Both the position numbers and the translations under genes were made by a program. A stretch of DNA of 64,000 bases from Flavobacterium aquidurense (lineage in GTDB: Bacteria > Bacteroidota > Bacteroidia > Flavobacteriales > Flavobacteriaceae). This document shows positions 1-9,208 of this stretch, in pieces. Each line of letters begins with the position of its first letter. Positions within the stretch are counted from its first letter, which is position 1. The stretch is taken from positions 1 through 64,000 of the forward strand of contig NZ_JRLF01000001.1 of the NCBI RefSeq assembly GCF_001404985.1, written 5' to 3'. Under the pieces are notes generated by a model. The model saw only the letters and a list, made by a program, of their open reading frames with translations, ran no database searches and had not been told where the DNA came from.

Positions 1-405
1 AACCGTTCCTGTAGTCGTATCTGTATAGATACTAACATTTTTTCCAGGGTAACCTGGTTCACCCTCTTTTCCCGGCGCACCTGCACCAGCCGAGGTACCG
101 CCATTTCCTGTAATTTCACTTGCAAGCGCTATTCTATTCCATTTATTGTTTAACCAATAGTAATATCCTGGCGTCACATCTAAAGAAGTCGCTGTATTAA
201 AAATTAATAAGCTTTCAGCCGGACTACTAATTTTACTTACATCTGTAGTATTTTCTAGTGCAATATTTGGAATTAAAACACCTCTATTTGATGCCTTAAC
301 ATGTAATTGTGCTGAAGGATCAGGGTTATTTGTTCCAATACCTACTTGTGAGTAGGCAGAAAGACTTCCTAACACAAGAAATAATGGGAGTAATTTATTC
401 TTCAT
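1..405 (-). CDS. Secreted collagen-like repeat protein, N-terminal part
   Basis: The reading frame is open from an ATG at 405 to the window edge (135 codons), so the C-terminus is missing. It starts with a signal peptide ending near SAYSQ, followed by the VGIGTNNPDPSAQLHV segment typical of Bacteroidota surface or tail-fibre-like proteins. A region ending in YYYWLNNKWNRIA follows, and then Gly-X-Y triplets (GAPGKEGEPGYPGK) that begin a collagen-like stretch. The family is exported and of unknown role, probably cell-surface or structural. No neighbouring gene suggests a function. Confidence 0.8.
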   Translation of the reverse strand, partial: MKNKLLPLFLVLGSLSAYSQVGIGTNNPDPSAQLHVKASNRGVLIPNIALENTTDVSKISSPAESLLIFNTATSLDVTPGYYYWLNNKWNRIALASEITGNGGTSAGAGAPGKEGEPGYPGKNVSIYTDTTTGTV

Positions 406-1619
406 AACTTTAATATTATGGGTTATTATTTATTTTTTACGTATTTCTTTATTCAAACAGTATTATTTGAAAGTGCAAAGGTCTATCGAAATACCACCCG
501 CTTTAGCCTGTAGAAGTTTTTATACTTACAGATTAAGACAAATATTTACGTCTGATAAAAAAATACAAAAGTCTAAACAACAACACATTAACACCTAAAC
601 TATACAATATAGATGTCATGCCTTATTTAACGTTAATGAATTTTAAATTGTGGATTTTAAAACTATCCTGAGGAATCTCATAGAGAATCAAACAAGTACA
701 TCAGATCTGGTAACAATACCAGCAACATTATTTAATCTAATGCAAAATGGTATCAAAAAGCAGATACAAAATGTAATGAATGACAAGTAGGTTTGTAAAT
801 TTTAAGAAATTTACAGAAGGACTAGAAAAAGTAATTTAAAAAGAAATAAATAAACTTTCTTTTTTACTCATTACTAACAAAAAAAGAATTGAATGAAATA
901 TTAATCCTTTTATTAGAATAAAGGATTTTATATTATCAGAAACTATTTAGAAAAGAATTGAATCAAATTTAGTATCAATAAAATTATTATCAAACCATAC
1001 AGCATTATTCTTGTTCCGTGCCAAAAAGTATTATTATCAGATTTCATTTTACTTCTTATTTATAATTTGATGTTCCTTCTTTTACTTAATTGTTGATTAG
1101 ACAGTATATAGCCCCAAAAACTTAACAACGTCTAAAATTTTATCCTACTATAAATTAAAAACATGTTTATATACTGTCTAAAACAACAACAAAAAAAAAT
1201 AATTATGAAACTTTTAATCCTCTCAATTAAGTAGTTTAGATTAGAAGTCAAATATCCTTTTAATTGCTCATCAATATTGTCCTTAAAAGTTTTTTAAATA
1301 ATAGATTAGGACAAATTTTAAAATTCAAAAAGAAACAAGAGAAATACATATTCTGAATTCAGTTTTGAAGATCAAACGTACTAAAACAAAAGAGAGAGAA
1401 CCTAAGTTCTCTCTCTTTCTAAATAATCATCAAAATATTTAAAGTAGAATATTAAGAATAAAAAAAACAATTAACTTACAACCACAAACTTAATATCTGT
1501 TGCAAATTTCTGAATCATTACCAACTCTTTTTACTTCTAAAAGTTTTTAAACTTGTAGTTTAAGACATTTATTATAGATTAGTGTTTTTTTAATTCAAAT
1601 TGAGGTTAAAAATTTACTG
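406..1619. other. AT-rich intergenic region, no gene seen
   Basis: This 1.2 kb stretch has no convincing open frame on either strand. It contains one clear hairpin (1388-1417) and scattered words resembling AGATTAAGACAAAT, loosely similar to parts of the tandem repeat near 41 kb. Nothing else is supported. Confidence 0.6.
1388..1417. terminator. Bidirectional hairpin terminator
   Basis: AAAGAGAGAGAAC and GTTCTCTCTCTTT form a 13-bp perfect stem around a 4-base loop, with A and T runs at either side. It lies downstream of the CE12 gene and the whole pectin operon on the minus strand, so it could end that transcript. Confidence 0.55.
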
Positions 1620-2360
1620 CTACTTAATACTTTTTTTAAGTTTTTCGATAGAAGTATCTTCTAATAATCTAATCTGGTTTATTACAATTTGCGCAATAGA
1701 CGTCGCTCCTTTTAAAGAAAGATGTGTATCATCTGCTTTATCTTTATCGTAATATGGATTTTCTCCTGCTTTAAAATGCAAATGCAATTGCTTTGATTTT
1801 TCCGGTCCATAAGATTGCTCCAGTAATTCGGTATAATATTCCAGGTCAATAAAAGGGACTTTGTATTCTTGTGCCACGAGTCTTGTTTCTAAAGGATACT
1901 CTCCATGAGTGGGTACCAAAACTCCTTTTTCATTAAAATTACGTCTTGCAATTGAAGTCAATAATATAGGTGTTGCCCCTTTTTCACGGGTTTGTTTTAC
2001 AAAACGGATCAAATTGTATCGATAACTGGTGTGTGGATTTGTATATCGTGTAGAATCTTCTATTTTTTCATCGTTATGTCCAAATTCAATAAAAACATAA
2101 TCTCCTTTTTTAAGCTTTTTATAAACAGAATCCCAACGTTTTTCATTAATGAAACTTTTGGTGCTTCTGCCATTTACAGCTTTATTTTCGATTGCGATAT
2201 TTTCCTTAAAGAAAGGTTGTAAAACTTGTGCCCATCCATGTTCAGGATTTTTGTCCGGATCTTTTTTATTTGCCATTGTAGAATCACCAATTGTGTATAC
2301 CGTTGTTTTTTGAGCGAAACTGGCTGTAGTGATTAGCAGGAGGATTATTAAATACTTCAT
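1620..2360 (-). CDS. Rhamnogalacturonan acetylesterase-like SGNH hydrolase (CE12 type)
   Basis: This is a 246-residue exported esterase, predicted to remove acetyl groups from rhamnogalacturonan so that the backbone enzymes can work. A signal peptide (about 1-16, ending SFAQ) precedes the SGNH blocks. These are GDSTMA with nucleophile S27, N64-G65 in AVNGRS, GHND at 94-97, and the C-terminal DDTH with D210 and H213. Length and block spacing match the RhgT/CE12 group. It is the last gene of the pectin operon, 249 bp after a GH28 gene. The start is chosen because it opens directly into the signal peptide. The exact substrate is inferred from context. Confidence 0.88.
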   Translation of the reverse strand: MKYLIILLLITTASFAQKTTVYTIGDSTMANKKDPDKNPEHGWAQVLQPFFKENIAIENKAVNGRSTKSFINEKRWDSVYKKLKKGDYVFIEFGHNDEKIEDSTRYTNPHTSYRYNLIRFVKQTREKGATPILLTSIARRNFNEKGVLVPTHGEYPLETRLVAQEYKVPFIDLEYYTELLEQSYGPEKSKQLHLHFKAGENPYYDKDKADDTHLSLKGATSIAQIVINQIRLLEDTSIEKLKKSIK

Positions 2361-2363
2361 AAT

Positions 2364-2450
2364 TAGACTTCTTAGATTTTTAGACTACTTAGATTGTTGG
2401 ACTTCTTAGATTGTTGGATTGTTAGACTACTTAGATTGTTGGACTTTTTA
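2364..2450. repeat. Imperfect tandem word repeat (ACTTCTTAGATTGTTGG type)
   Basis: The gap between the CE12 and GH28 genes is filled by about five imperfect copies of a 15-17 bp word such as GACTACTTAGATTGTTG. It has no coding potential. Similar repeated words occupy several other spacers of the window. Confidence 0.6.
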
Positions 2451-2525
2451 AATAGTGGTTACTTTGTGTTGTTTCTGGTGTGATCCTTCCTGCGTCAGGA
2501 TGACAAGATTGTGATTACTTTGTGT

Positions 2526-2545
2526 AGACGCACTGCAGTGCGTCT
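2526..2545. repeat. 20-bp perfect palindrome
   Basis: AGACGCACTGCAGTGCGTCT is a perfect palindrome, extended by GT upstream and CTAC downstream. It is GC-rich in an AT-rich spacer and resembles GTAGAGACGCACTGCAGTGC-type palindromes that recur in many bacterial genomes. It may fold as a hairpin between the CE12 and GH28 genes. Confidence 0.65.
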
Positions 2546-2609
2546 CTACGGAAAATCTTTGTCCTTTGAACCTTTGTTACTTCGAACCTTTGCACCTACT
2601 AAAAAAGAA

Positions 2610-3953
2610 CTATTTTGCTGCCGATGGAGTGGTTGCTTTTTCTCCAATAAAAACCTCATTTAATAACACATTTTCAGCATTTGTACTTGAGATTGCATTT
2701 TTGGCCCATTTTATCTCTATATTATTTAAGGAGATATTACGAACTTTTTTATCGGGAAATCCCTGAATTACAATTCCCGATGCCGTTGCTTTATTGCAGG
2801 TTATATTCGAAAAAGAAATATTCGATATTTCAGACTGGAAACCGTTTCCTTCTCCGTGATAATTTGCAGTGATATACAAACAATCTTCTACTTCATCGAG
2901 TTCTATATTTCGAACAAAAATATTTTTTATAAAACCTCCTCTGTCGGCATTGGTTTTTAAATAGATCCCTCTTTTTAAATATCCAATAGTTTTACAATTT
3001 TCTACGTATACATTTTGTACTCCTGCTGACATTTCACTTCCTATCACAACGCCATGTAAACCTTTGAAATTGCAATTTCTAATTACAATATTTTCACTGG
3101 GCGTAGCAGAGTTTGCTCTTCCTTCATGATCTCGTCCTGCTTTAATGGCAACATTATCATCACCATTATCAAAAGACACGTTTTCGATCAAAACATCTTT
3201 GGCATACTCCGGATCAATACCGTCATTATTATAATTTAATGACTTATAACTTATACCGCGAATGGTAATACTTTGGGATTTCAACAAATGTAAACACCAA
3301 AAAGGGGAATTTTCTATACGGATGTTTTCAACCAAAATATTTTTGCAATTAAAAAACTGAATCATCTGTGGACGTAAAAAATACCCATCGCCAAACTTTC
3401 TGTCTTTAATTGGAGTATTATTATGATTCATATCACGACTCCGGTTTTTTCCTGTTGCTTCTTTCGCCTTAAAGCTTTTCCAGGTCTTGCCTCCTTCTCC
3501 ATCAATTGTTCCTTCGCCGGTTATGGCGATATTCGAGCATTCGTAGGCATAAATTAACGGACTGTAATTGTAAAGCATCGTACCTTCCCAACTGGTTAAA
3601 ACCATGGGCAAATAATCTTCGGGTTTATCGCTGAATTTAATTTTTGCTCCTTTTTCTATTTTAAGGTTTACATTGCTTACAAAATGAATTGGACCGTTTA
3701 TTTTATAAATTCCTCTGGGTACAATAATAGTTCCTCCGTTATTCTTTTTGCACAACGCCATGGCTTTGTCAAAGACTGTTTTGTTATTGGTTAGGGAATC
3801 TCCTTTAGCCCCCAACTTCAAAACATTAATTTGATAAGAAGGAATTACCGGAAGCTGAATTCTATTAACTATGGCATCTGCTTTTGCCGATGGAAATTCG
3901 TTGTTTTGTGCAAAAGAAGTGCACGAAATCAATAAAAGGAGTAAATATTTCAT
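2610..3953 (-). CDS. Glycoside hydrolase family 28 (polygalacturonase-like), exported
   Basis: This 447-residue right-handed beta-helix enzyme is predicted to hydrolyse galacturonan or rhamnogalacturonan. It has a signal peptide (1-16, ending TSFAQ) and then a pectate-lyase-like N-terminal strand region (INVLKLGAKGDSLTNN). The GH28 catalytic elements are NND at 242-244, GDD at 264-266 and HG at 300-301. The usual substrate-binding RIK triad reads Y-L-K at 331-333, so the arginine that contacts the uronate carboxylate is replaced. This could mean altered specificity, for example towards rhamnogalacturonan or xylogalacturonan. It lies in the pectin operon, 94 bp after the PL10-CE8 gene. Confidence 0.9.
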   Translation of the reverse strand: MKYLLLLLISCTSFAQNNEFPSAKADAIVNRIQLPVIPSYQINVLKLGAKGDSLTNNKTVFDKAMALCKKNNGGTIIVPRGIYKINGPIHFVSNVNLKIEKGAKIKFSDKPEDYLPMVLTSWEGTMLYNYSPLIYAYECSNIAITGEGTIDGEGGKTWKSFKAKEATGKNRSRDMNHNNTPIKDRKFGDGYFLRPQMIQFFNCKNILVENIRIENSPFWCLHLLKSQSITIRGISYKSLNYNNDGIDPEYAKDVLIENVSFDNGDDNVAIKAGRDHEGRANSATPSENIVIRNCNFKGLHGVVIGSEMSAGVQNVYVENCKTIGYLKRGIYLKTNADRGGFIKNIFVRNIELDEVEDCLYITANYHGEGNGFQSEISNISFSNITCNKATASGIVIQGFPDKKVRNISLNNIEIKWAKNAISSTNAENVLLNEVFIGEKATTPSAAK

Positions 3954-4047
3954 AGTTTATTTTTTAGTTGCTAAGCTACTAAGCTGCTAAATTTCTAAGA
4001 TTATGACTTAAATTTTAAAAAACTTAGCATCTCAGTAACTTAGTGTC

Positions 4048-6048
4048 TTATTTCGAATACCAATTCACGATTGAATCTTTCAGAATATTTTCTATGGTAT
4101 ATTTTTGAGCTTCTTTTTTTGAAAGCTGATGCGACCATATAACTCTTTTTGTGGGTTGAAATCCTTCACCTTTACAATTATATTCAGCATACAAAGCATT
4201 CTTTTCTGCTTCTGGTTTCGACCAGTTTTCCCATCCTTCAGGTTTTATATGTTTTCCCATCTCACAATTGATATAAACAGTTTTAGCATAAATGCGCCAT
4301 GGTCTTCCTAAATAAACTGATGTCGCTGATGGTTCAGCCGTAAGTTTGCAATCTTTAAAAACAAAACCAAAAGGCGTTCCTTCAGGTGTTGAAGCTGCTG
4401 TAATATAAGAGCTTTTTATACTATGGATTTCACAGTTTTCGAATAATGCAGTAGCGCTTCCAAAAATAAAATCAGTGGTACCTTCAATATAACAATCTTT
4501 AAAATATTGTTTTGCTTCTTTTCCCGACAGGTATAAAGTATCCTGGTTTCCTAAAATATTACAATTTAAAATTTTAGCACGATTTGCCACAACTGATAAT
4601 GCAATTGCCTGACCTTTATCTCCTGAAGTATTTTTAATGGTTAAATTTAATGCTGTAAAATCATCTCCTTCAACCAAAACGGCTGGTGTATAAAAAGTAC
4701 TATTTCGGCCTAAGCCAATTTTGGAGAAATTATCATCAAAAGTAATAATAGTTTGTTCTTTGCTTTCTCCCTGTAAAACTACCTTTGTATTCCATTCCGG
4801 AATTCGGACTTTTTCATTATAAATTCCGTTTTTCACATAAATGGTAACCTTTTCATAAGGAAATGCAGGGCACGCGTAAATAGCATCCTGAATTTTTGTG
4901 AAATCTCCGGAACCATCTTGTGCAACGGTAATTAAACTAATATTTTTTTTTTCTGAATCTGAAACTTTTGTTCCGTTTTTAGTCGCCCATGCTGTATATT
5001 TTTTCAGCACTTCTTTAGGAGCATCTGTATACCAGGAATAACCATTACGCCTTTCAGAACCTATTTCATCAATAGATTTTTTCCTGATTCCGTCGCGATC
5101 ACAAAAGAAGGGTTCATTTGTGTTCAGGTCCATAAATCTTGCCCAAATTGGTGCCGCATTTTGTGTTACAATCATTTTTTTATCAATGATTTTTCCAACA
5201 TCATTCAAAGTACGTTTTTCTTCAAGATTGGTGATTTTAGTTTTTTCAAACCAAACCTGAGCATTTTTAACTGCGGTAACTATCTCCGGCGAAGGTTTTT
5301 CTATCGACATTAAAAGCAATACAATTTTAGCCGACTCGTATCCGCTAAGGGAAGCCAGTTCAAAAGCTCTTGCATTTGCGGGAGCTAATGTAACCTCATC
5401 ATGCTGAGCACACCAAGCTGTCAATATTTCGTTTTGTTTGTATTGGGTTTTTAAGATACAATCTATTCCTTTATCAAATGCCTGTTTTGTTTTCGCAACA
5501 ATTTCCTTTGAAGGCTTTATGCTATAAAAATCAGTTTCTTCGCTTACCTGTTTCATGATGTTCATAATATTTACCATCGAATCATCATTATAGGTAATGT
5601 GGGTATAATATCCTTTTTTAAGCGGATAAAACTGAGGCCAGCCCCCATTATTGTATTGAGCTTCCAACAAATAATTAAGTCCTTTCAGAAACGATTGTTT
5701 GTAACGTTCGTCTTTTATCTGTGCATACATTTTAGACATAAAAAGCATTTCCTGACATGTAGCACCATTATCGGTCGTAATTTCATGTAAATCACTCTTT
5801 AATGCCATCAGTTTTTGTTTTTCTGTTTCAGTGAGCGGGTTTTGCATCTGAATATTTTTTGGCCATCCGCCAATGTCTCTTTGATAGAGCAAAACATTTT
5901 CGGCAATCTTTTTTGCTTCCTCAGTACCAAACCACGCTGCATCATTTTTACGAATGACATCAGACCAGTTTTTATAGGTGTTTTGGGCATTTATACTAAA
6001 ACAAATGCTAAAGAAAACTAATGCTATATATTTTTTTAATTGATTCAC
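4048..6048 (-). CDS. Bimodular pectate lyase (PL10) - pectin methylesterase (CE8)
   Basis: This exported 666-residue protein joins two pectin enzymes. After a signal peptide (1-21), residues about 25-360 form a PL10 pectate lyase with GGWPKN (60-65), DNGAT (93-97), NGGWPQFYPL (134-143), YNDD (153-156) and SLSGYES (233-239). Residues about 372-660 form a CE8 pectinesterase with GQA (Q480), GNQDTLY (D503), DFIFG (D526) and GRPW (R582). The esterase removes methyl esters, which creates the substrate for the beta-eliminating lyase, so the fusion couples successive steps. The unsaturated products would feed the GH105 enzymes and KduI/KduD. It is transcribed with the pectin operon. Confidence 0.93.
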   Translation of the reverse strand: MNQLKKYIALVFFSICFSINAQNTYKNWSDVIRKNDAAWFGTEEAKKIAENVLLYQRDIGGWPKNIQMQNPLTETEKQKLMALKSDLHEITTDNGATCQEMLFMSKMYAQIKDERYKQSFLKGLNYLLEAQYNNGGWPQFYPLKKGYYTHITYNDDSMVNIMNIMKQVSEETDFYSIKPSKEIVAKTKQAFDKGIDCILKTQYKQNEILTAWCAQHDEVTLAPANARAFELASLSGYESAKIVLLLMSIEKPSPEIVTAVKNAQVWFEKTKITNLEEKRTLNDVGKIIDKKMIVTQNAAPIWARFMDLNTNEPFFCDRDGIRKKSIDEIGSERRNGYSWYTDAPKEVLKKYTAWATKNGTKVSDSEKKNISLITVAQDGSGDFTKIQDAIYACPAFPYEKVTIYVKNGIYNEKVRIPEWNTKVVLQGESKEQTIITFDDNFSKIGLGRNSTFYTPAVLVEGDDFTALNLTIKNTSGDKGQAIALSVVANRAKILNCNILGNQDTLYLSGKEAKQYFKDCYIEGTTDFIFGSATALFENCEIHSIKSSYITAASTPEGTPFGFVFKDCKLTAEPSATSVYLGRPWRIYAKTVYINCEMGKHIKPEGWENWSKPEAEKNALYAEYNCKGEGFQPTKRVIWSHQLSKKEAQKYTIENILKDSIVNWYSK

Positions 6049-6281
6049 TTGTATGTTTTTATTTTCACGCAGATTTTAAAAAGACCTAAGCAAATATGCG
6101 CAGATTATTATAAAAATAAATATGCTTAACGTGCAAATCTGTTCTAGCTTTCCAAAGTTTTTGTGTATTGATTTTTTTCTTTCACGCAGATTTGGCAGAT
6201 TAAGCAGATTCCTTCGACTTAGTTGCTTTCTTACTTGCTTTTTTCCTTTGTTACTTTGTTCCTTTGTCCCTTTTTTCTAAC

Positions 6282-7880
6282 CTACTTCGTAACTCTAAAC
6301 CAATCAACGGCTACATTTCCTGAATCATTGGTAACTTTTTGGCTTAGTGCAAAAAGGCCTGTTTTGGCGCCAATCCATTTTCCTTCTTTAGAAACAAAAT
6401 CAGTTCCTATTGACTGGTATTTTTTATCATCCAGGCTATAGAAGAAACTGCAAACGCCTGCTTTTTTAACTTTTACCCTGAGATAAATGGTATTGTTTGC
6501 TATTAAAACTGATGTTGTTTCTGTCTCTGCAACTTTTTTATCGAAAGTTCCGGTTTTCTGATTGAGATATAATTTTCCGTTGTCGTTTTTAAAGTTCAAA
6601 TAACTATAATCCAATCCCATGATTATAAGTCCTGTCGATTCTCCGTTTAACCTTGTATTAAAGGTTAGTTTGGTTGTCACGGTAAATTCTTCGGCGGGAA
6701 ATTTTTGAAGCAATAAATTTGGTGCATCAAAAATTTTCTGATTGTCTTTTAAAGTGGTCTGACAAAATAAATTAAGATATCCTAAACTGGTAGGAAACCC
6801 CCAATTGATTTGAGAATTTGCCTGCCATTGCCATTGCAATCCTAATTTGGGTTCATTAAACTCATCTGATTCTGCCGGAGTTTCTATTGGATATTTCTTG
6901 CCTACATTTGGTTTTTTGAATGTTGTAACGGGTTCTCCAATTCCGTTTTTATCGAAATCCTGTCCCATTACTGGCCAGTCTTTTTCCCATTTCATGGGCT
7001 GAAGATGAACAATCCTGCCGTAAGCGCCTTTATCCTGAAAATGTATAAACCAGTCTTCTCCGGTTTGTGTTTGTACCCAGGCACCCTGATGCGGACCATT
7101 TATAGCAGTTTTTCCCTGTTCTAGGACTTTCTTCGTTTCATAAGGACCATATACATTTTTTGATCTTAAAATAGTCTGCCATCCTGTAGCAACTCCGCCG
7201 GCAGGAGCAAAAATGTAATAGTAATTATTGCGTTTATAGAATTTTGGACCTTCAATTGTTCCTTCGCTCTCATGTCCGTCAATTACCATTACTTCATCAT
7301 TGTTTGCAACTGTTCCTTCAGGATTCATACTGCAAACAACCAATAAACTTTTTATTTGTGCACGGCTTCCCGCAAAAGCATGAACGAGATATACTTTACC
7401 ATCATCATCCCATAAAGGGCTTGGATCTATAAGTCCTTTTCCTGCTTTTACCAAAAGCGGTTCAGACCAAGGACCTTCTGCTTTTTTGGCTTTTATCATA
7501 TAAATACCAAAATCAGGGTCCGGATAATAAATATAAAATTCATTATCATGAAAATTAATACTTGGTGCCCAAACCCCATTACCGTGCTGTACGCTATTAA
7601 AAGTTTCAAATGGAGGCTGTTTTGGCAAAGCATAACTTAAAATCTTCCAGTTTACAAGATCTTTAGAATGCAGAATTGGTAATCCGGGAATGCAATTAAA
7701 AGAGGATGCGGTCATATAAAAATCATCTCCTACACGAACGACATCAGGATCTGAATAATCGGCGTGAATAATAGGATTTGTATAGGTTCCGTTTCCATTA
7801 TCCGGTATCCAGACCTGAGCAAAATTATTTTGTAGCTGGAGTACTGATAATAAGAGAAAGAGGACTTTTAAGTTTTTCAT
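6282..7880 (-). CDS. Glycoside hydrolase family 43 (arabinofuranosidase/xylosidase-like)
   Basis: This 532-residue exported protein has a signal peptide (1-22), an N-terminal five-bladed propeller and a C-terminal beta-sandwich from about 330 (EFNEPKLGLQWQWQ). The GH43 catalytic residues are visible as D44 in YSDPD, D152 in LIDPSPLW and E210 in ESEGTIEGPKF. Members with this architecture cleave alpha-L-arabinofuranosyl or beta-xylosyl groups. In this operon it probably trims arabinan or xylogalacturonan side chains of pectin. The specificity cannot be read from the sequence. It sits 82 bp downstream of the first GH105 gene and 233 bp before the PL10-CE8 gene. Confidence 0.9.
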   Translation of the reverse strand: MKNLKVLFLLLSVLQLQNNFAQVWIPDNGNGTYTNPIIHADYSDPDVVRVGDDFYMTASSFNCIPGLPILHSKDLVNWKILSYALPKQPPFETFNSVQHGNGVWAPSINFHDNEFYIYYPDPDFGIYMIKAKKAEGPWSEPLLVKAGKGLIDPSPLWDDDGKVYLVHAFAGSRAQIKSLLVVCSMNPEGTVANNDEVMVIDGHESEGTIEGPKFYKRNNYYYIFAPAGGVATGWQTILRSKNVYGPYETKKVLEQGKTAINGPHQGAWVQTQTGEDWFIHFQDKGAYGRIVHLQPMKWEKDWPVMGQDFDKNGIGEPVTTFKKPNVGKKYPIETPAESDEFNEPKLGLQWQWQANSQINWGFPTSLGYLNLFCQTTLKDNQKIFDAPNLLLQKFPAEEFTVTTKLTFNTRLNGESTGLIIMGLDYSYLNFKNDNGKLYLNQKTGTFDKKVAETETTSVLIANNTIYLRVKVKKAGVCSFFYSLDDKKYQSIGTDFVSKEGKWIGAKTGLFALSQKVTNDSGNVAVDWFRVTK

Positions 7881-7901
7881 TTTTTGAATAATTACTTTGG
7901 T

Positions 7902-7938
7902 TAAACCCGAAAAGTTTTAAAAATATGTCGGGTTTCTT
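7902..7938. terminator. Hairpin between GH105 and GH43 genes
   Basis: AAACCCGA and TCGGGTTT can pair around an AT-rich loop, with a T run following on the plus strand. The outer arms match the two CCCGACAG hairpins at 49638-49721. It may only attenuate the pectin operon transcript. Confidence 0.4.
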
Positions 7939-7962
7939 TTGAACTTAAAAAGTTGGTTTACA

Positions 7963-9186
7963 TTATCTGTTTAATTCTAATGCAGCCAGAATAAAAGGTC
8001 CGGTTGCTTTAGGATCATTGTCTTTCTTTTTTTCATTTACATAATATTCATAAGTTCCGTCACGATATGGTGTACCACCCAAACCTGCTACCTGACAGCA
8101 ATTTGTTAAAGTAATACCTCCGTCTTCGTCTACTTTTTTGATTAGGATTTTAGTCAATCCGTCGAAAGCTTTGTTTGCCAGTTTTTTATATTTTGCAGGT
8201 AAATATCCTTTGTTTACTCCTTTTGCAAAAGCATAAGCAAACATTGATGATCCTGAGGCTTCAAGATAATTTCCTTCTTTCCCTCCTTTATCTGTTACCT
8301 GATACCATAAACCAGATTTGTCCTGAACTTTAGCTAAAGCCTCACAAGCATTATTTAAATACTTTACTAATTCTTTTTGTTTTGGATGGTCTTTTGGCAT
8401 ATAATCCAACACATCAACAAGTGCCATAACATACCAGCCTAAGGCTCTTGACCAGAAGTTTGGTGAGTTACCTGTTTCTTTATTTGACCATGGCATTTGT
8501 TTGCTTTCATCCCAGGCATGGTATAATAATCCTGTTTTTGGATCTGTTGCATGCGCCTGGATTAACTCAAATTGTTTTGCGATATCATCAAAACTTTTTC
8601 CGTTTTCGAATGTCAGTGTATATTGTGCATAAAATGGTTCTCCCATGTACAAACCGTCTAACCACATTTGATTTGGATAAATTTGTTTGTGCCAGAATCC
8701 ACCACTTGCAGTTCGTGGCTGTTCAGCAATTTGTTTGCGTACCAATTGCATTGCTTTTAAATATTTATCTTCTTTTGAGGTCGCATAAATATCAAAAAGC
8801 AAACGTCCGGGCACAACTAAATCAATATTATATTTATCGAATTCATACGTTTTTATTGTTCCGTCATTTTGTACCAGTTCATCTACATAACCTCTTATAT
8901 AAGCTTTATATCGTGGATCAGGATTTTTTTTATGCAATTCTTCAATAGAGTGTAAAACCAAAGCATGAACATAATCCCATTTTGGTTTTTTAGAATCGTC
9001 GATCATGTATGCTTCAGGATGACGTTTCATCAAGGTCAAAGCCATTTTATCAGACCATTTTAAATCTTTAGAAATTACGATCTCTTTTTTTGCAGGTTCT
9101 TGCGAAGTTACTTTACAGCTTGTAAAAGCCATTAAACAAACTAACACTACCGATGCAAAATAACCTTGTCTTTTATTATTTTTCAT
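7963..9186 (-). CDS. GH105 unsaturated rhamnogalacturonyl/uronyl hydrolase, lipoprotein
   Basis: This 407-residue (alpha/alpha)6-barrel enzyme is predicted to remove the 4,5-unsaturated uronate left by pectate or rhamnogalacturonan lyases. The N-terminus has a lipobox (LMAFTSC, C24), so it should be a lipidated, membrane-anchored enzyme. The catalytic Asp is D177 in MWLDGLYMGEP, with FWSRALGWYVMAL further on, both typical of YteR-like proteins. It is the last of three tandem GH105 genes and is separated by 22 bp from the second, with which it aligns without gaps over at least the first 180 residues. Confidence 0.93.
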   Translation of the reverse strand: MKNNKRQGYFASVVLVCLMAFTSCKVTSQEPAKKEIVISKDLKWSDKMALTLMKRHPEAYMIDDSKKPKWDYVHALVLHSIEELHKKNPDPRYKAYIRGYVDELVQNDGTIKTYEFDKYNIDLVVPGRLLFDIYATSKEDKYLKAMQLVRKQIAEQPRTASGGFWHKQIYPNQMWLDGLYMGEPFYAQYTLTFENGKSFDDIAKQFELIQAHATDPKTGLLYHAWDESKQMPWSNKETGNSPNFWSRALGWYVMALVDVLDYMPKDHPKQKELVKYLNNACEALAKVQDKSGLWYQVTDKGGKEGNYLEASGSSMFAYAFAKGVNKGYLPAKYKKLANKAFDGLTKILIKKVDEDGGITLTNCCQVAGLGGTPYRDGTYEYYVNEKKKDNDPKATGPFILAALELNR

Positions 9187-9208
9187 TTTAAAATATATTT
9201 AAATTCTA

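Noticed and set aside
8448..8948. 166-codon open frame on the plus strand
   Set aside because: It lies entirely antisense to a well-supported GH105 gene, has Cys/Phe/His-rich composition and no recognisable domain.
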